From: Bacillota bacterium
GTDB lineage: Bacteria; Bacillota; Clostridia; Lachnospirales; Lachnospiraceae
Direction of reading: 5' to 3'
Assembly: GCA_023412855.1 (NCBI GenBank)
Contig: JAEZRJ010000080.1
Span: 19,994-83,993 of the forward strand
DNA: 64,000 nucleotides
In this document: piece after piece, positions 37,615 to 46,809 of the stretch
Position numbering within the stretch: position 1 is the first letter of the stretch
Layout: every line of letters begins with the position of its first letter
The notes under the pieces: generated by a model
Told to the model about the DNA's origin: nothing
The model's database searches: none
The model's input: the letters and a program-made list of their open reading frames with translations, nothing else
Made by a program: the position numbers and the translations under genes

Positions 37615-39419
37615 TGACTGAAAAAGGAAGAACGTTTTATGAGAGAGCAAAACGGTATATAGGCAGAAAAAGCATTCAGTTCACATTGGAACTTTCTTTT
37701 ACAATAGTGGCAATTATTTGCATGACTTTAATTGCTGTAACGCTGCAGAAAAAATTCGAAATAGAAATGCGGGAAACGAAAATAGAATCTACGGAGCAGG
37801 TAATCGATCAGGTGCGTCTGAATCTGGAAAATTATCTGCGAAGTATGATGCGTATATCGGATGCCATGTATTACGCAACGATTAAGAGCAAGGATATATC
37901 TACAGATTCTCTGGAAGCAGAAATGAATCTTTTGTATGAGGCAAATAAAGATAACCTTGTTTCTGTTGCCTGCTTTGATATCGAAGGTAATCTTTTAGGA
38001 GCAACCCCGATTGATGCAGTGAAGCAAAATGCGAACATCGCCTATCAGAACTGGTTTGTTACGGCGAATGAGGAATTGGAAAACTTTCATTTTTCATTGC
38101 CTCACGTACAGAATCTGTTTGACGATTCCAGCCATAGGTATTACTGGGTAATATCCTTGAGCCGGATTGTAGAACTGACCTCCAAAGGAAACAATCAAAG
38201 AGGTGTTTTGCTTGTTGACATGAATTACAGCACGATTGAGCAGCAGTTTAAGAAGGTCAATGCCAATACTTCCTTAGGCTATACCTATCTTCTTGGCAAA
38301 AATGGAGAAATTATTTACCATCCCAAACAGGAACTGATTTATTCCGGCCTTCTGCAGGAGAATAATCTGGAAGCGATGGATTATTCCGATGGAAGTTATC
38401 AAGAAACTTTTCAGGGAGAAAAAAGAGTTGTTATCGTAAAGACAATTGGTTATACAGGCTGGAAAATAGTCAGTGTGATTCCAAACACATTTTTTCAGAT
38501 GGCAGTTTCCGGAATACAGATTTTTGCACTTTTTATTATTATGCTTTCCGTTTGTATTCTCGCATTTATTAATCAATTTGTGTCCAGGCAGATTGCCAAG
38601 CCTATAAAAAATCTGGAGGATTCTGTGCGCGAGATTGAAAGCGGGAATCTGGATATCCAGATAAATGAGGGCGGCTCGTATGAGATACAGAAATTGGGCG
38701 GGACAATAAAGTCGATGGTTTCTCAGATGCGCGAACTGATGGATGATATTGTAAAAGAGCAGGAACAGAAGAGGAAGATGGAATTGGGTGCATTGCAGTC
38801 GCAGATTAACCCTCACTTTTTATATAATACATTGGATACGATTGTTTGGATGATTGAAACAGAGCGGTACGAAGAAGCAATTACCATTGTCACACAGCTG
38901 GCCAGCCTTTTCCGCATTAGCCTGAGCAAGGGAAAGACAATTATTTCCGTCAAGGATGAGATATCACATGCCCAAAATTATATGAATATACAGAAAATCC
39001 GGTATAAGAATAAGTTTGAAGTGAAGTATGATATCGATGAGGAGGTATGTAAGTACGCAACAGTAAAATTAATTATCCAGCCGCTTTTGGAAAATGCAAT
39101 TTATTACGGCATGGAATTTATGGACGGAGAGGGTATTATTACACTGCGTGCATATATGAAGGACAAAGTTTACATAGAGGTGGCTGATAACGGGCTGGGT
39201 ATTCCGAAAGAGAATGTGGGACAATTATTGGTAGAGAATAATCAGGTGCACAAAAGAGGTTCGGGAGTGGGTATTATCAATGTGCATCAAAGAATTCAAC
39301 TGCGCTTTGGGGAGGAGTACGGGTTAGAAATAGAAAGTGAACCGGATGAAGGAACGTGCGCAAGAATATGTCTGCCTAAAATTTTATATGAAGATCTGAA
39401 AGATAAGGGGGATGAATAG
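37614..39419 (+). CDS. Sensor histidine kinase, YesM/LytS type
   Basis: Membrane kinase of 601 aa. Helices at about residues 22-42 and 299-321 enclose a Cache-like extracellular domain. A HAMP segment, a His_kinase domain with SQINPHFLYNTLD (His near 401) and a HATPase domain (ENAIYYGMEF, DNGLGIPKENVGQL) follow. It is fused by overlap to the response regulator gene and touches the sugar-binding gene that starts at 39420. This grouping resembles the XylFII-LytS-YesN sugar-sensing systems of clostridia, in which an anchored binding protein gates the kinase. Confidence 0.93.
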   Translation: MTEKGRTFYERAKRYIGRKSIQFTLELSFTIVAIICMTLIAVTLQKKFEIEMRETKIESTEQVIDQVRLNLENYLRSMMRISDAMYYATIKSKDISTDSLEAEMNLLYEANKDNLVSVACFDIEGNLLGATPIDAVKQNANIAYQNWFVTANEELENFHFSLPHVQNLFDDSSHRYYWVISLSRIVELTSKGNNQRGVLLVDMNYSTIEQQFKKVNANTSLGYTYLLGKNGEIIYHPKQELIYSGLLQENNLEAMDYSDGSYQETFQGEKRVVIVKTIGYTGWKIVSVIPNTFFQMAVSGIQIFALFIIMLSVCILAFINQFVSRQIAKPIKNLEDSVREIESGNLDIQINEGGSYEIQKLGGTIKSMVSQMRELMDDIVKEQEQKRKMELGALQSQINPHFLYNTLDTIVWMIETERYEEAITIVTQLASLFRISLSKGKTIISVKDEISHAQNYMNIQKIRYKNKFEVKYDIDEEVCKYATVKLIIQPLLENAIYYGMEFMDGEGIITLRAYMKDKVYIEVADNGLGIPKENVGQLLVENNQVHKRGSGVGIINVHQRIQLRFGEEYGLEIESEPDEGTCARICLPKILYEDLKDKGDE

Positions 39420-40352
39420 ATGAATGATAAAAAAGAGATTAGAAATATATTACTCCTTGTCCTTGTCATTACAGTAGCAGGCGCCTTGATCATCGCAAGA
39501 TTTTATGGAAATAACCAAAAGGAACGATATAATATTTCGGTTATCGCAGGAGAAGCCCACGCGGAAAGATGGGTAGTCCTGCAGCAGGGACTTGAAAAAG
39601 CCGGCAATGATTATAATGCACAGATTAATTTCTATACAGTAGTAAATGGCGAAGATGCCAGTGAACAGAAGGACTTAATAAACAGGGAATTGGAAAAAAA
39701 GGTGGATGCCATTATTGTTTGTGCGGTAGACAGCCAAGAGATCCAGGAAGTGCTGCAGAAGAGCGAACGCAGGACGCCGGTCATTCTGATTGAGACTGAT
39801 TTGAAGCCCGGACACTTATATTCTCAAGTTTCGCCGGATAATTATGAGATGGGATATCATTTGGGAGAAGAATTTGTCAGGCAGCAGGAAGGAAAAGAAA
39901 CAACAGCAGGAATCCTTATAGATAATGATAAAATAGAAGCACAGCAAGAACGGTTAAAAGGGTTTGAAGAAGCGCTTGCCTCTGCAAAAAATATTACAAT
40001 AAAATGGAAGGCATCCGATTATCAGAGTAATGAGCGGGTAGACAACATAATCGGTATGGACTGTGTCGGAACGCAGAATGCGACAGAAATAAGTAAAGTT
40101 AATAATGAGAAAATAAGTATTTATGGATTTGGAAATGCGGAAGCCAATATTTACTATATGGATAAGGGAATTATAAAGGCTCTGGTGGTGCCTAATGATT
40201 TCAATATGGGGTACTTAAGTGTGCAGAATGCGGTGCAGGCAGTTGAAAAAGATATGGCCTATAAAAATACAATTGTCGAACATATAGTGGTTACAGGTGA
40301 TACATTGCATAATGAAGAAAATCAAAGGATTATTTTTCCTCTTGTGCAGTAA
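39420..40352 (+). CDS. Membrane-anchored sugar-binding protein, probable kinase co-sensor (1)
   Basis: Periplasmic-binding-protein-fold protein of 310 aa whose start codon directly abuts the kinase stop codon. The N-terminus has a hydrophobic helix (about residues 9-27, ILLLVLVITVAGALIIA) without a lipobox cysteine, so it should remain anchored with the binding domain outside. The rest fits the type-1 sugar-binding fold (ISVIAGEAHAERWVVLQQG, then VDAIIVCAVDSQEI). It is distinct in sequence from mglB. Its position suggests ligand sensing for the kinase rather than transport. The ligand is unknown. Confidence 0.82.
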   Translation: MNDKKEIRNILLLVLVITVAGALIIARFYGNNQKERYNISVIAGEAHAERWVVLQQGLEKAGNDYNAQINFYTVVNGEDASEQKDLINRELEKKVDAIIVCAVDSQEIQEVLQKSERRTPVILIETDLKPGHLYSQVSPDNYEMGYHLGEEFVRQQEGKETTAGILIDNDKIEAQQERLKGFEEALASAKNITIKWKASDYQSNERVDNIIGMDCVGTQNATEISKVNNEKISIYGFGNAEANIYYMDKGIIKALVVPNDFNMGYLSVQNAVQAVEKDMAYKNTIVEHIVVTGDTLHNEENQRIIFPLVQ

Positions 40353-40402
40353 ACATTAACGATTGGTTTTGCGTCTGCCGGGGGTAGACATGGGGTATAG
40401 GG

Positions 40403-41455
40403 ATGAAAAAGATAATAGCGGTTGTTTTTTTGGTACTTTTGATTGGAATACTAATTGCAATAGGTTCGATTCATATAAGATCCCAGGAAAAAAATAAGGT
40501 GGAAAGGATTAAGATAGGTGTCAGTGTATATAACCAATATGATACCTTTATTGCCAGTCTGATGGAACAGTTGAAAAACTGTGCCGTACAAAAGGAAAAT
40601 GAAACCGGTATTGAAATAATCGTGGATATCGTGAACGCGGCCGGAAGTCAGCTGGAGCAGAATGATCAGGTGGAGAAGTTTGTAAATAACGGGTATGATG
40701 TTGTTTGCGTCAACCTTGTGGACCGGACGGACCCTACCTTGATTATCGACAAGGCTGAAAGCGCAGGAATTCCCATTATTTTTTTTAACAGAGAGCTTGT
40801 TCCGGAGGATTTAAAAAGATATGATAAAGCCTATTATGTCGGGGCAGTAACGATAGAACCCGGAATTATGCAGGGGGAGATGATCGTTGATTTACTAAAG
40901 GAGAAGAAGGAAAGTGTTGATAAAAATGCGGATAATAAAATCCAGTATATCATGCTGGAAGGCGAGGCCGGTCATCAGGATGCAATTATACGGACGGAAT
41001 ATGCAGTTAATACAATTGTAGAGAACGGAATACAGGTAGAAAAGCTGGATTATGCTTTGGCAAACTGGAACAGAGATCAGGGTAAAAGTAAGATGGATAA
41101 ACTGATTGAAGAATTTGGCAATGAAATAGAAGTGATTATTTCAAATAATGATGATATGGCATTAGGAGCAATCGATGCCTATATCGACAGGCAGAAGTTG
41201 GAAAATATACCGATCATAGTGGGGATTGATGGGACGCTGACAGGTCTGACGGCTGTAAAAGAAGGCTACATGTACGGAACGGCATATAATGATGATATCG
41301 GTCAGGGAAGAAGCCTTTTGGAGCTGTCTTATGCTTTGAAAACAGGTCAAAGCCTTCCGGCGGATATTGTGATGACGGAAGAAAAATATATACGGTATTC
41401 ATATAAAAAAGTGACGAAGGAAAATGTAGATGAATTTATAAGTATTCATCAGTGA
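40403..41455 (+). CDS. Membrane-anchored MglB paralogue, probable sugar sensor (2)
   Basis: A 350-aa homologue of the transporter's binding protein MglB: both share the order of blocks from IGV.VY through INREL.., YVGA, EG(D/E)...D...RTE, NNDDMALGA and GTAYNDDIGQ. The galactose-binding-protein calcium loop is retained (DKNADNKIQ). Instead of a lipobox it has an uncleaved-looking helix at residues 4-24 (IIAVVFLVLLIGILIAIGSI). It follows the first anchored protein by 50 bp. It likely senses the same sugar that mglBAC imports and reports it to the kinase. Confidence 0.82.
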   Translation: MKKIIAVVFLVLLIGILIAIGSIHIRSQEKNKVERIKIGVSVYNQYDTFIASLMEQLKNCAVQKENETGIEIIVDIVNAAGSQLEQNDQVEKFVNNGYDVVCVNLVDRTDPTLIIDKAESAGIPIIFFNRELVPEDLKRYDKAYYVGAVTIEPGIMQGEMIVDLLKEKKESVDKNADNKIQYIMLEGEAGHQDAIIRTEYAVNTIVENGIQVEKLDYALANWNRDQGKSKMDKLIEEFGNEIEVIISNNDDMALGAIDAYIDRQKLENIPIIVGIDGTLTGLTAVKEGYMYGTAYNDDIGQGRSLLELSYALKTGQSLPADIVMTEEKYIRYSYKKVTKENVDEFISIHQ

Positions 41456-41501
41456 TGTAAGGGTTACATTTTAAAATACATGGCAGTATTCGGAGTTTTG
41501 A

Positions 41502-41640
41502 AAGACGGTTAAACCGATCAATACGGAGATGATTTTTGCCGCAGCGGATGTTTCCGGACAAATATCTTCGGTCAGGGCAGATGCGTACTTTATCCTGAAG
41601 GATTTCGAATCTTAGGTGGAAACGCAGGAAAAGCAACATC
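41502..41640 (+). pseudogene. Remnant of a glycogen phosphorylase gene
   Basis: A short decayed fragment of a glgP-like gene. In frame from 41523 it reads TEMIFAAADVSGQISS, then jumps to RADAYFILKDFES, a stop (41613-41615) and VETQEKQ. The intact glgP at 27514-29988 has AEIIFAASDVSEQIST about 110 codons before KADTYFILKDFESYAEAQKK. So the fragment has an internal deletion, a stop in place of Tyr and no start. The DNA identity to glgP is obvious by eye on both sides of the deletion. It lies in a 510-bp gap between a sugar sensor gene and the nucleotidyltransferase gene. Confidence 0.85.
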
Positions 41641-41675
41641 CCTAAAATTATAAACGACATACACTTAATATTAAG

Positions 41676-41727
41676 CAACATTGCACATGTTTTGTTATTT
41701 CAATATGTGTAATGTTGTTTGTTTTTC
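41676..41727 (+). terminator. Terminator in the gap after the sugar-sensing genes
   Basis: CAACATTGCACAT at 41676-41688 pairs with ATGTGTAATGTTG at 41705-41717 (one G-T pair), followed by TTTGTTTTT. It ends the two-component/sensor transcript. The remaining 41728-41965 is AT-rich and includes an inverted repeat GTTGAAAG/CTTTCAAC at 41870-41892. Confidence 0.8.
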
Positions 41728-41965
41728 TATAATATTTTTTGTTAAAGCAATATATATAAACTAGTGAGCAACATAACGATTGTATTAGAACTCAAAAATA
41801 AAGATAATAAGAGCATAGCAACTATAATCTCATATTCACTCTGCAATAAAGCTATTGAGAGAAAATAAAGTTGAAAGAAAAGCGCTTTCAACTATTGATT
41901 TCCCGTCCGCAAAAGCGGACATGGAGTATAGAAATGAAAAACATAGAGAAAGAGAGATGCCCGGA

Positions 41966-42901
41966 ATGAAGAAACCAGTATTAGTAGTGCTTGCGGCAGG
42001 GATGGGAAGCCGCTATGGAGGATTGAAGCAGATCGATCCCGTGGGCCCTGACGGCGAACTTATCATAGACTATTCTATCTACGACGCCATGCGCGCCGGT
42101 TTTGAAAAAGTGGTCTTTATTATCAAGCATGAGATGGAGGAGGACTTCAAGGAAATTATCGGCAACCGTATGGAGCAAAATATGGAAGTGGCTTATGCAT
42201 TCCAAGAAATAGAAAATACGCCCAAGGGATATGCCCCGGCGAAAGAGCGGGTAAAACCGTGGGGGACCGCTCATGCCCTCATGTCTGTAAAAGGAATTGT
42301 GGACGGGCCTTTTTGCGTTATCAATGCAGATGATTACTATGGTCCTAATGCCTACAAAGCCATCTATGAGTTTTTGACAGCAAAGCAGCCGGAGAACGGC
42401 AAAGATCATTTTTGTATGGTGGGATATCTGATAGAAAACACGGTAACGGACAAAGGAAGTGTAGCGCGCGGAATATGTACGGAGAATAAGAACGGATATC
42501 TTGTCAATATTGTAGAGCGTACGAAGATTGAAAGAACGGATAGCGGTGCCCGCTTTACCGAGGATGACGGAGCTGTTTGGCATGAGCTGGCGAGAGGCAC
42601 GTTAGTGTCGATGAACTTCTGGGGGCTGAACGAAGCTTTCCTCCATGAGGCAGAAGCCGGATTCCCTGCTTTTTTGGAACAAAGTCTGCCGATTAATCCA
42701 TTGAAGTGCGAATATTTGCTTCCGACTGTCATCGATACGATGATTCAGGATGGAAAAGCCGATGTAAAGATTTTATCCAGCAAAGACCGCTGGTACGGCG
42801 TAACTTACAGAGAAGATAAGGAGGGCGTTGTGAAGGCCATCGCCGGAATGCATGAGGACGGCTTGTATCCGATACCTTTATGGGGCAATATAAAGCGTTA
42901 A
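41966..42901 (+). CDS. Sugar-phosphate nucleotidyltransferase (UDP-sugar pyrophosphorylase-like)
   Basis: Enzyme that probably joins a sugar 1-phosphate and a nucleoside triphosphate to give an NDP-sugar. I chose the ATG at 41966 because it gives the family N-terminus MKKPVLVVLAAGMGSRYGGL with the nucleotide-binding signature; an ATG at 41957 and a longer frame from 41855 are also possible. The metal-binding INADDYYG (DxD-like) is present. Length about 311 aa. Its nearest metabolic neighbours are the N-acetylhexosamine-kinase-like gene at 44539 and the GH112 operon, so it may use GlcNAc/GalNAc 1-phosphate or Gal 1-phosphate. The substrate is not proven. Confidence 0.85.
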   Translation: MKKPVLVVLAAGMGSRYGGLKQIDPVGPDGELIIDYSIYDAMRAGFEKVVFIIKHEMEEDFKEIIGNRMEQNMEVAYAFQEIENTPKGYAPAKERVKPWGTAHALMSVKGIVDGPFCVINADDYYGPNAYKAIYEFLTAKQPENGKDHFCMVGYLIENTVTDKGSVARGICTENKNGYLVNIVERTKIERTDSGARFTEDDGAVWHELARGTLVSMNFWGLNEAFLHEAEAGFPAFLEQSLPINPLKCEYLLPTVIDTMIQDGKADVKILSSKDRWYGVTYREDKEGVVKAIAGMHEDGLYPIPLWGNIKR

Positions 42902-43025
42902 GGAGCATTTTCAGGCAGGGTAAGAGCATTTTGTACAAGCTATGCAGAGCAATTAGTGGTATAATTTAACATATAGTTTCAAACAATTATCTATGGGGGA
43001 TAATAGAAGAGAAGGGAGTGGCTTT

Positions 43026-44492
43026 ATGTTAAAAAACAGGAACATTTTAGAGAAGCCTCAGGAAGAAGAATTAAAGACGAGGCTGGAGGCGGCGAGAGAG
43101 AGACTGGCTGTGCAGCAGATGCAGATAAAGGAACACAAGCTTCCTGTATTCGTATTGGTAGAGGGCTTCGGCACTGCCGGAAAGGGAAGCGCCATCGGGC
43201 AGATTATCCGTAATATTGACCCGCGCTTTTTTAAAGTAGTATCAATGGACACGCCTACCGAAGAAGAACTCAGGAAGCCTTTTTTATACCGTTATTTTTC
43301 CAAGATTCCCGAAGCGGGCAAATTCATGTTTTTGGAATCCGGGTGGATGGATGAAGTGACGAAAGCATGCCTTCAGAAGAAAATGGATGAAAAAACTTAT
43401 GAGATGCGGATAGGAAGTATCCGGCGTTTTGAAAGGCAGCTTACGGATAACGGTTATCTCGTTATAAAGTTTTTCCTGCAAATCAGTGAAAAGGAACAGA
43501 AAAAAAGGATAGATGATCTTCAGTCTTCCATCGATACGAGCTGGCGTGTGGGAAGTAACGATCTATGGCAGAACAAGCATTACGGACAATGTGTGGAAAT
43601 CTTTGACCGCTATCTGGAGGAGACGAATGCCCCCTCCGCCCCGTGGTATATAATAGATGCGAAATCAAAGAAATGGGCCGAGCTGCAGATGCTGGAGACG
43701 CTGACGGAGGGAATCGATATTGCCCTGCAGAACCGGGCACTTGCGGTACCGCTTTTGCAGAATGTATTTCCTCTCGTAAAAATGCCGAGACTTGCGGAGA
43801 TTCCGTTAGATAAAGCGATGGAAGAGGCGGAATATAAGGAAGAGCTTAAAGGTTATCAGGAACATCTCCGGGAGCTGCATAACCGCCTGTACCGGAAACG
43901 TGTGCCGGTAATCATCGTTTACGAAGGCTGGGATGCAGCGGGAAAAGGTGGTAATATCAGGCGTATTACAGAAGCTCTTGACCCCAGAGGCTTTGAAGTG
44001 CATCCGATCGCCAGTCCGGAACCCCATGAAAAGGCGAGACATTATCTGTGGCGTTTCTGGACGAGACTTCCGAAGACGGGGCATATCGCTGTTTTTGACA
44101 GGAGCTGGTACGGCCGAGTTATGGTAGAACGTCTGGAGGGTTTTTGCAGTGAGAATGACTGGAAGCGCGCCTATAATGAAATCAATGAGTTTGAAAAGGA
44201 ATTGTCCGATTGGGGCGCAGTCATCATTAAATTCTGGGTACAGATAGATAAAGACACTCAGCTCGAACGTTTTGAACTCAGACAGAATACCCCTGAAAAA
44301 CAGTGGAAAATCACGGAGGAAGACTGGAGAAACAGGGAAAAGTGGGATGCCTATGAAGTTGCCGTGAATGAAATGATCCAGAAAACGAGCACGACCTATG
44401 CGCCGTGGCATATTCTGGAATCCGCAGATAAGAAATATGCGCGTATAAAAGCGCTGCAGATTATAGTTGAAGAATTGGAAAAAATAATTTAA
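43026..44492 (+). CDS. PPK2-family polyphosphate kinase, two-domain (polyphosphate:AMP phosphotransferase-like)
   Basis: Uses polyphosphate to phosphorylate nucleotides; two-domain members make ADP from AMP. The ATG at 43026 has GGGAGTGG; the earlier in-frame ATG at 42993 lacks a site. The 488-aa protein repeats the PPK2 fold. Domain 1 has a Walker A (EGFGTAGKGS, residues 46-55) but in place of the lid motif DRSWY it has LESGWMDEV, so it is probably inactive. Domain 2 has EGWDAAGKGGNI (about 300) and FDRSWYGRVMVERLEGF, so it should be active. An extended -10 (TGGTATAAT at 42957-42965) lies upstream. It could recycle AMP or ADP for the kinase reactions nearby. Confidence 0.9.
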   Translation: MLKNRNILEKPQEEELKTRLEAARERLAVQQMQIKEHKLPVFVLVEGFGTAGKGSAIGQIIRNIDPRFFKVVSMDTPTEEELRKPFLYRYFSKIPEAGKFMFLESGWMDEVTKACLQKKMDEKTYEMRIGSIRRFERQLTDNGYLVIKFFLQISEKEQKKRIDDLQSSIDTSWRVGSNDLWQNKHYGQCVEIFDRYLEETNAPSAPWYIIDAKSKKWAELQMLETLTEGIDIALQNRALAVPLLQNVFPLVKMPRLAEIPLDKAMEEAEYKEELKGYQEHLRELHNRLYRKRVPVIIVYEGWDAAGKGGNIRRITEALDPRGFEVHPIASPEPHEKARHYLWRFWTRLPKTGHIAVFDRSWYGRVMVERLEGFCSENDWKRAYNEINEFEKELSDWGAVIIKFWVQIDKDTQLERFELRQNTPEKQWKITEEDWRNREKWDAYEVAVNEMIQKTSTTYAPWHILESADKKYARIKALQIIVEELEKII

Positions 44493-44538
44493 AGGATATC
44501 CATGATAATCTGATATCGTTAAAAAGGAGAAAATACAA

Positions 44539-45651
44539 ATGGAATTAAGCATAGAAGAAGTTAAGAACGAGGTTGCAGCGAGGTTCCGGCTTCCGGGTGA
44601 AGTTACCCTGCTGCAGCCCTATGGAAACGGTCATATCAATGATACGTTTTGTCTGACCTGCGCACTTGGGGAAGGCAAAACAAAGCGGTATATTTTACAG
44701 AGAATGAATGACGATATTTTTAACAGTCCGAAAGAGCTTATGGAAAATGTAGTGAATGTAACCTCCTTTTTACGAGAAAAGATTATTGCTGCAGGCGGCA
44801 ATCCGGATAGAGAAACATTGAATGTGGTTCCTGCGGCAGATGGAGGAAATTATCTGGAGTATAAGGGTTATTTCTTTCGCATGTATATCTTTATTGAAGG
44901 TGCAACCTGCTTTGAACAGGTAAAACAGCCGGAAGACTTTTATAACAGTGCGGTATCTTTTGGTAATTTCCAAAAACTGCTGGCGGATTATCCGGCGGAT
45001 AGCTTACATGAAACGATCGTCAATTTTCATAATACGGCAAGCCGTTTCCGGGATTTTAAAAAGGCTGTGGAGGAAGATGTATGCGGACGTGCTGAGAATG
45101 TGAGGGAAGAAATAGAATTTGTTCTCGCCAGAGAATCTGACACTCATGTCATATGTGATGCGCTGGCGCAGAAAAAGATACCCCTCCGCGTGACGCATAA
45201 TGATACGAAGTTAAATAATATTATGATAGATAACGAGACCGGAAAAGGTATTTGCGTGATCGATCTGGATACGGTAATGCCTGGTTCTGCACTTTATGAT
45301 TATGGCGATTCTATCCGCTTTGGAGCAAACACCGGAGCGGAAGATGAGAGGAATCTGGATTTGATCTCTTTGAATCTGGAATTGTTTGATATTTATACAA
45401 AAGGGTATCTGGAAGGATGCGGAGGCAGTCTGACGAAGGAAGAGATAGAACTGCTTCCCATGGGAGCCAAGCTGATGACTTTTGAATGCGGTATGCGCTT
45501 TCTGGCAGATTATCTGAAAGGAGATGTGTATTTTAAGATTCACAAACCCGAACATAACCTGGACAGATGCCGCACACAGTTCCGGCTTGTGGCAGATATG
45601 GAGTCGAAATGGGAGCAGATGAATGCTATTGTAAGAAAGTACAGTAAATAA
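44539..45651 (+). CDS. nahK: APH-fold sugar kinase, N-acetylhexosamine 1-kinase-like
   Basis: Likely phosphorylates the anomeric position of GlcNAc or GalNAc, the HexNAc half left after galacto-N-biose/lacto-N-biose phosphorolysis. The 370-aa aminoglycoside-phosphotransferase fold has the catalytic loop VTHNDTKLNNIMID (H220-N-D222) and the metal motif VIDLDTVMPGS (D242). The N-terminus (LLQPYGNGHINDTF) matches NahK-type kinases in particular. It has an AAGGAGA site and is 46 bp after the PPK2 gene. With the GH112 gene and the nucleotidyltransferase it suggests a GNB/LNB pathway. The symbol is by family resemblance. Confidence 0.82.
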   Translation: MELSIEEVKNEVAARFRLPGEVTLLQPYGNGHINDTFCLTCALGEGKTKRYILQRMNDDIFNSPKELMENVVNVTSFLREKIIAAGGNPDRETLNVVPAADGGNYLEYKGYFFRMYIFIEGATCFEQVKQPEDFYNSAVSFGNFQKLLADYPADSLHETIVNFHNTASRFRDFKKAVEEDVCGRAENVREEIEFVLARESDTHVICDALAQKKIPLRVTHNDTKLNNIMIDNETGKGICVIDLDTVMPGSALYDYGDSIRFGANTGAEDERNLDLISLNLELFDIYTKGYLEGCGGSLTKEEIELLPMGAKLMTFECGMRFLADYLKGDVYFKIHKPEHNLDRCRTQFRLVADMESKWEQMNAIVRKYSK

Positions 45652-45663
45652 AGGATCGTCTAT

Positions 45664-45695
45664 AAAAACGCCGGTGATTTGCAATCGGCGTTTTT
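45664..45695 (+). terminator. Bidirectional terminator between the kinase gene and araC-type gene
   Basis: AAAAACGCCG (45664-45673) pairs with CGGCGTTTTT (45686-45695), so runs of A and T flank the stem on both sides. It serves both the nahK-like gene (plus) and the AraC regulator (minus), whose stop codon overlaps the hairpin. Confidence 0.88.
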
Positions 45696-46554
45696 ATGTT
45701 TCGGCCTTTTTAATACTAGGGGCATGCATTTTCCGGTATTGCTGAGGAGTCATTCCAACAGTCTTTTTAAACGTCTGGGAAAAATAGGACTGGGAGGAAA
45801 AACCGGTGCCGGAAGCTACCTGTGCAATGGAATGGTTGGTATTAATTAGAAGCTCCATACTTGCCTTCAGCCGCTTATCGGTAAGGTAACTGATGGGGGA
45901 TTGCCCCAGACAGCTTGCAAAAGAATGAGCAAGGTAATATTTATTAATATGGGTAACCTCCGCAAGTGAGTCCAGCGTAATATTTTTTGTATAGTTGATA
46001 TCGATATAGCGTTTTGCGAGCGCACATTCTTTCGATATTTTGAATGTGGAATCCGAGATGATGGATAGATGCTGCTCCCTTGATATATAAATGAGGAGAA
46101 CTTGTAAAATACTTTGGCATACGACATCGAATCCGGATTTCTTTTCGCGGAATTCTTTTAACATAAGCTGGGCAAAATCAACCAGATGGTTCTTAGAGGA
46201 GGTATAGCTGTAATAGCTGTAATTTTTCCTGCCTTCCTCTTTCATGTGTTCGAAAGAAAAAGCCAGTCCATCCACGCCGAATACAATATATTCCATGGGG
46301 TCATTCGTCATAGTCTTTTCCGTATGTTCGATATGAGGATTAATAATGACCAGGTCGTTTGGCTTTACAGGAACGAGCTCATTTTCGATTAAAAAGACGC
46401 CTCTTCCGCTGATAACATAAAAAAGTTCGGTAAAATGATGTGTGTGCGGAAGACTCTGCCAATCTCCTTCATATTTGGAAATGGAGATGTAACGAAGGGT
46501 GAAATTGACTTTTGATAATTCTTTTTTTTCTAACTGGATACTTTCATTACTCAT
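45694..46554 (-). CDS. AraC-family transcriptional regulator with cupin sensor domain
   Basis: Probable sugar-responsive activator of the divergent transporter/GH112 operon. The start at 46554 has GGAAAGG at 9 bp; the longer frame to 46647 has no site. The 286-aa protein has an N-terminal cupin-type AraC_binding domain (HTHHFTELFYVISGRGVFLIE) and a C-terminal double helix-turn-helix (LDSLAEVTHINKYYLAHSF, then IAQVASGTGFSSQSYFSQTFKK, split here for length). The 370 bp upstream hold a 21-bp-spaced direct repeat. Confidence 0.92.
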   Translation of the reverse strand: MSNESIQLEKKELSKVNFTLRYISISKYEGDWQSLPHTHHFTELFYVISGRGVFLIENELVPVKPNDLVIINPHIEHTEKTMTNDPMEYIVFGVDGLAFSFEHMKEEGRKNYSYYSYTSSKNHLVDFAQLMLKEFREKKSGFDVVCQSILQVLLIYISREQHLSIISDSTFKISKECALAKRYIDINYTKNITLDSLAEVTHINKYYLAHSFASCLGQSPISYLTDKRLKASMELLINTNHSIAQVASGTGFSSQSYFSQTFKKTVGMTPQQYRKMHAPSIKKAET

Positions 46555-46809
46555 TGCAAGATACCTTTCCTGAATATGGATTGTAATATTTGTATTTGGG
46601 ATACTATAAACGTTACGTTTTGTGCGATAATGCTTCACCTTTGACAATAATATATTTTAGTATTTTCATGTTTTTTTATAAAATAAAAATAAAATAGACA
46701 ATAATATAACAAAGGAATTGTTTATAATATCCAATTTGATATATTTTATATTTACTAATTTTATGCAATTATACATCAATGATGGAGGAAAATAAAGTTT
46801 TTTATTATG

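Noticed and set aside
41523..41615. Short peptide gene in the gap before the nucleotidyltransferase
   Set aside because: It aligns with two separate pieces of glgP and lacks a start, so it is a gene relic.
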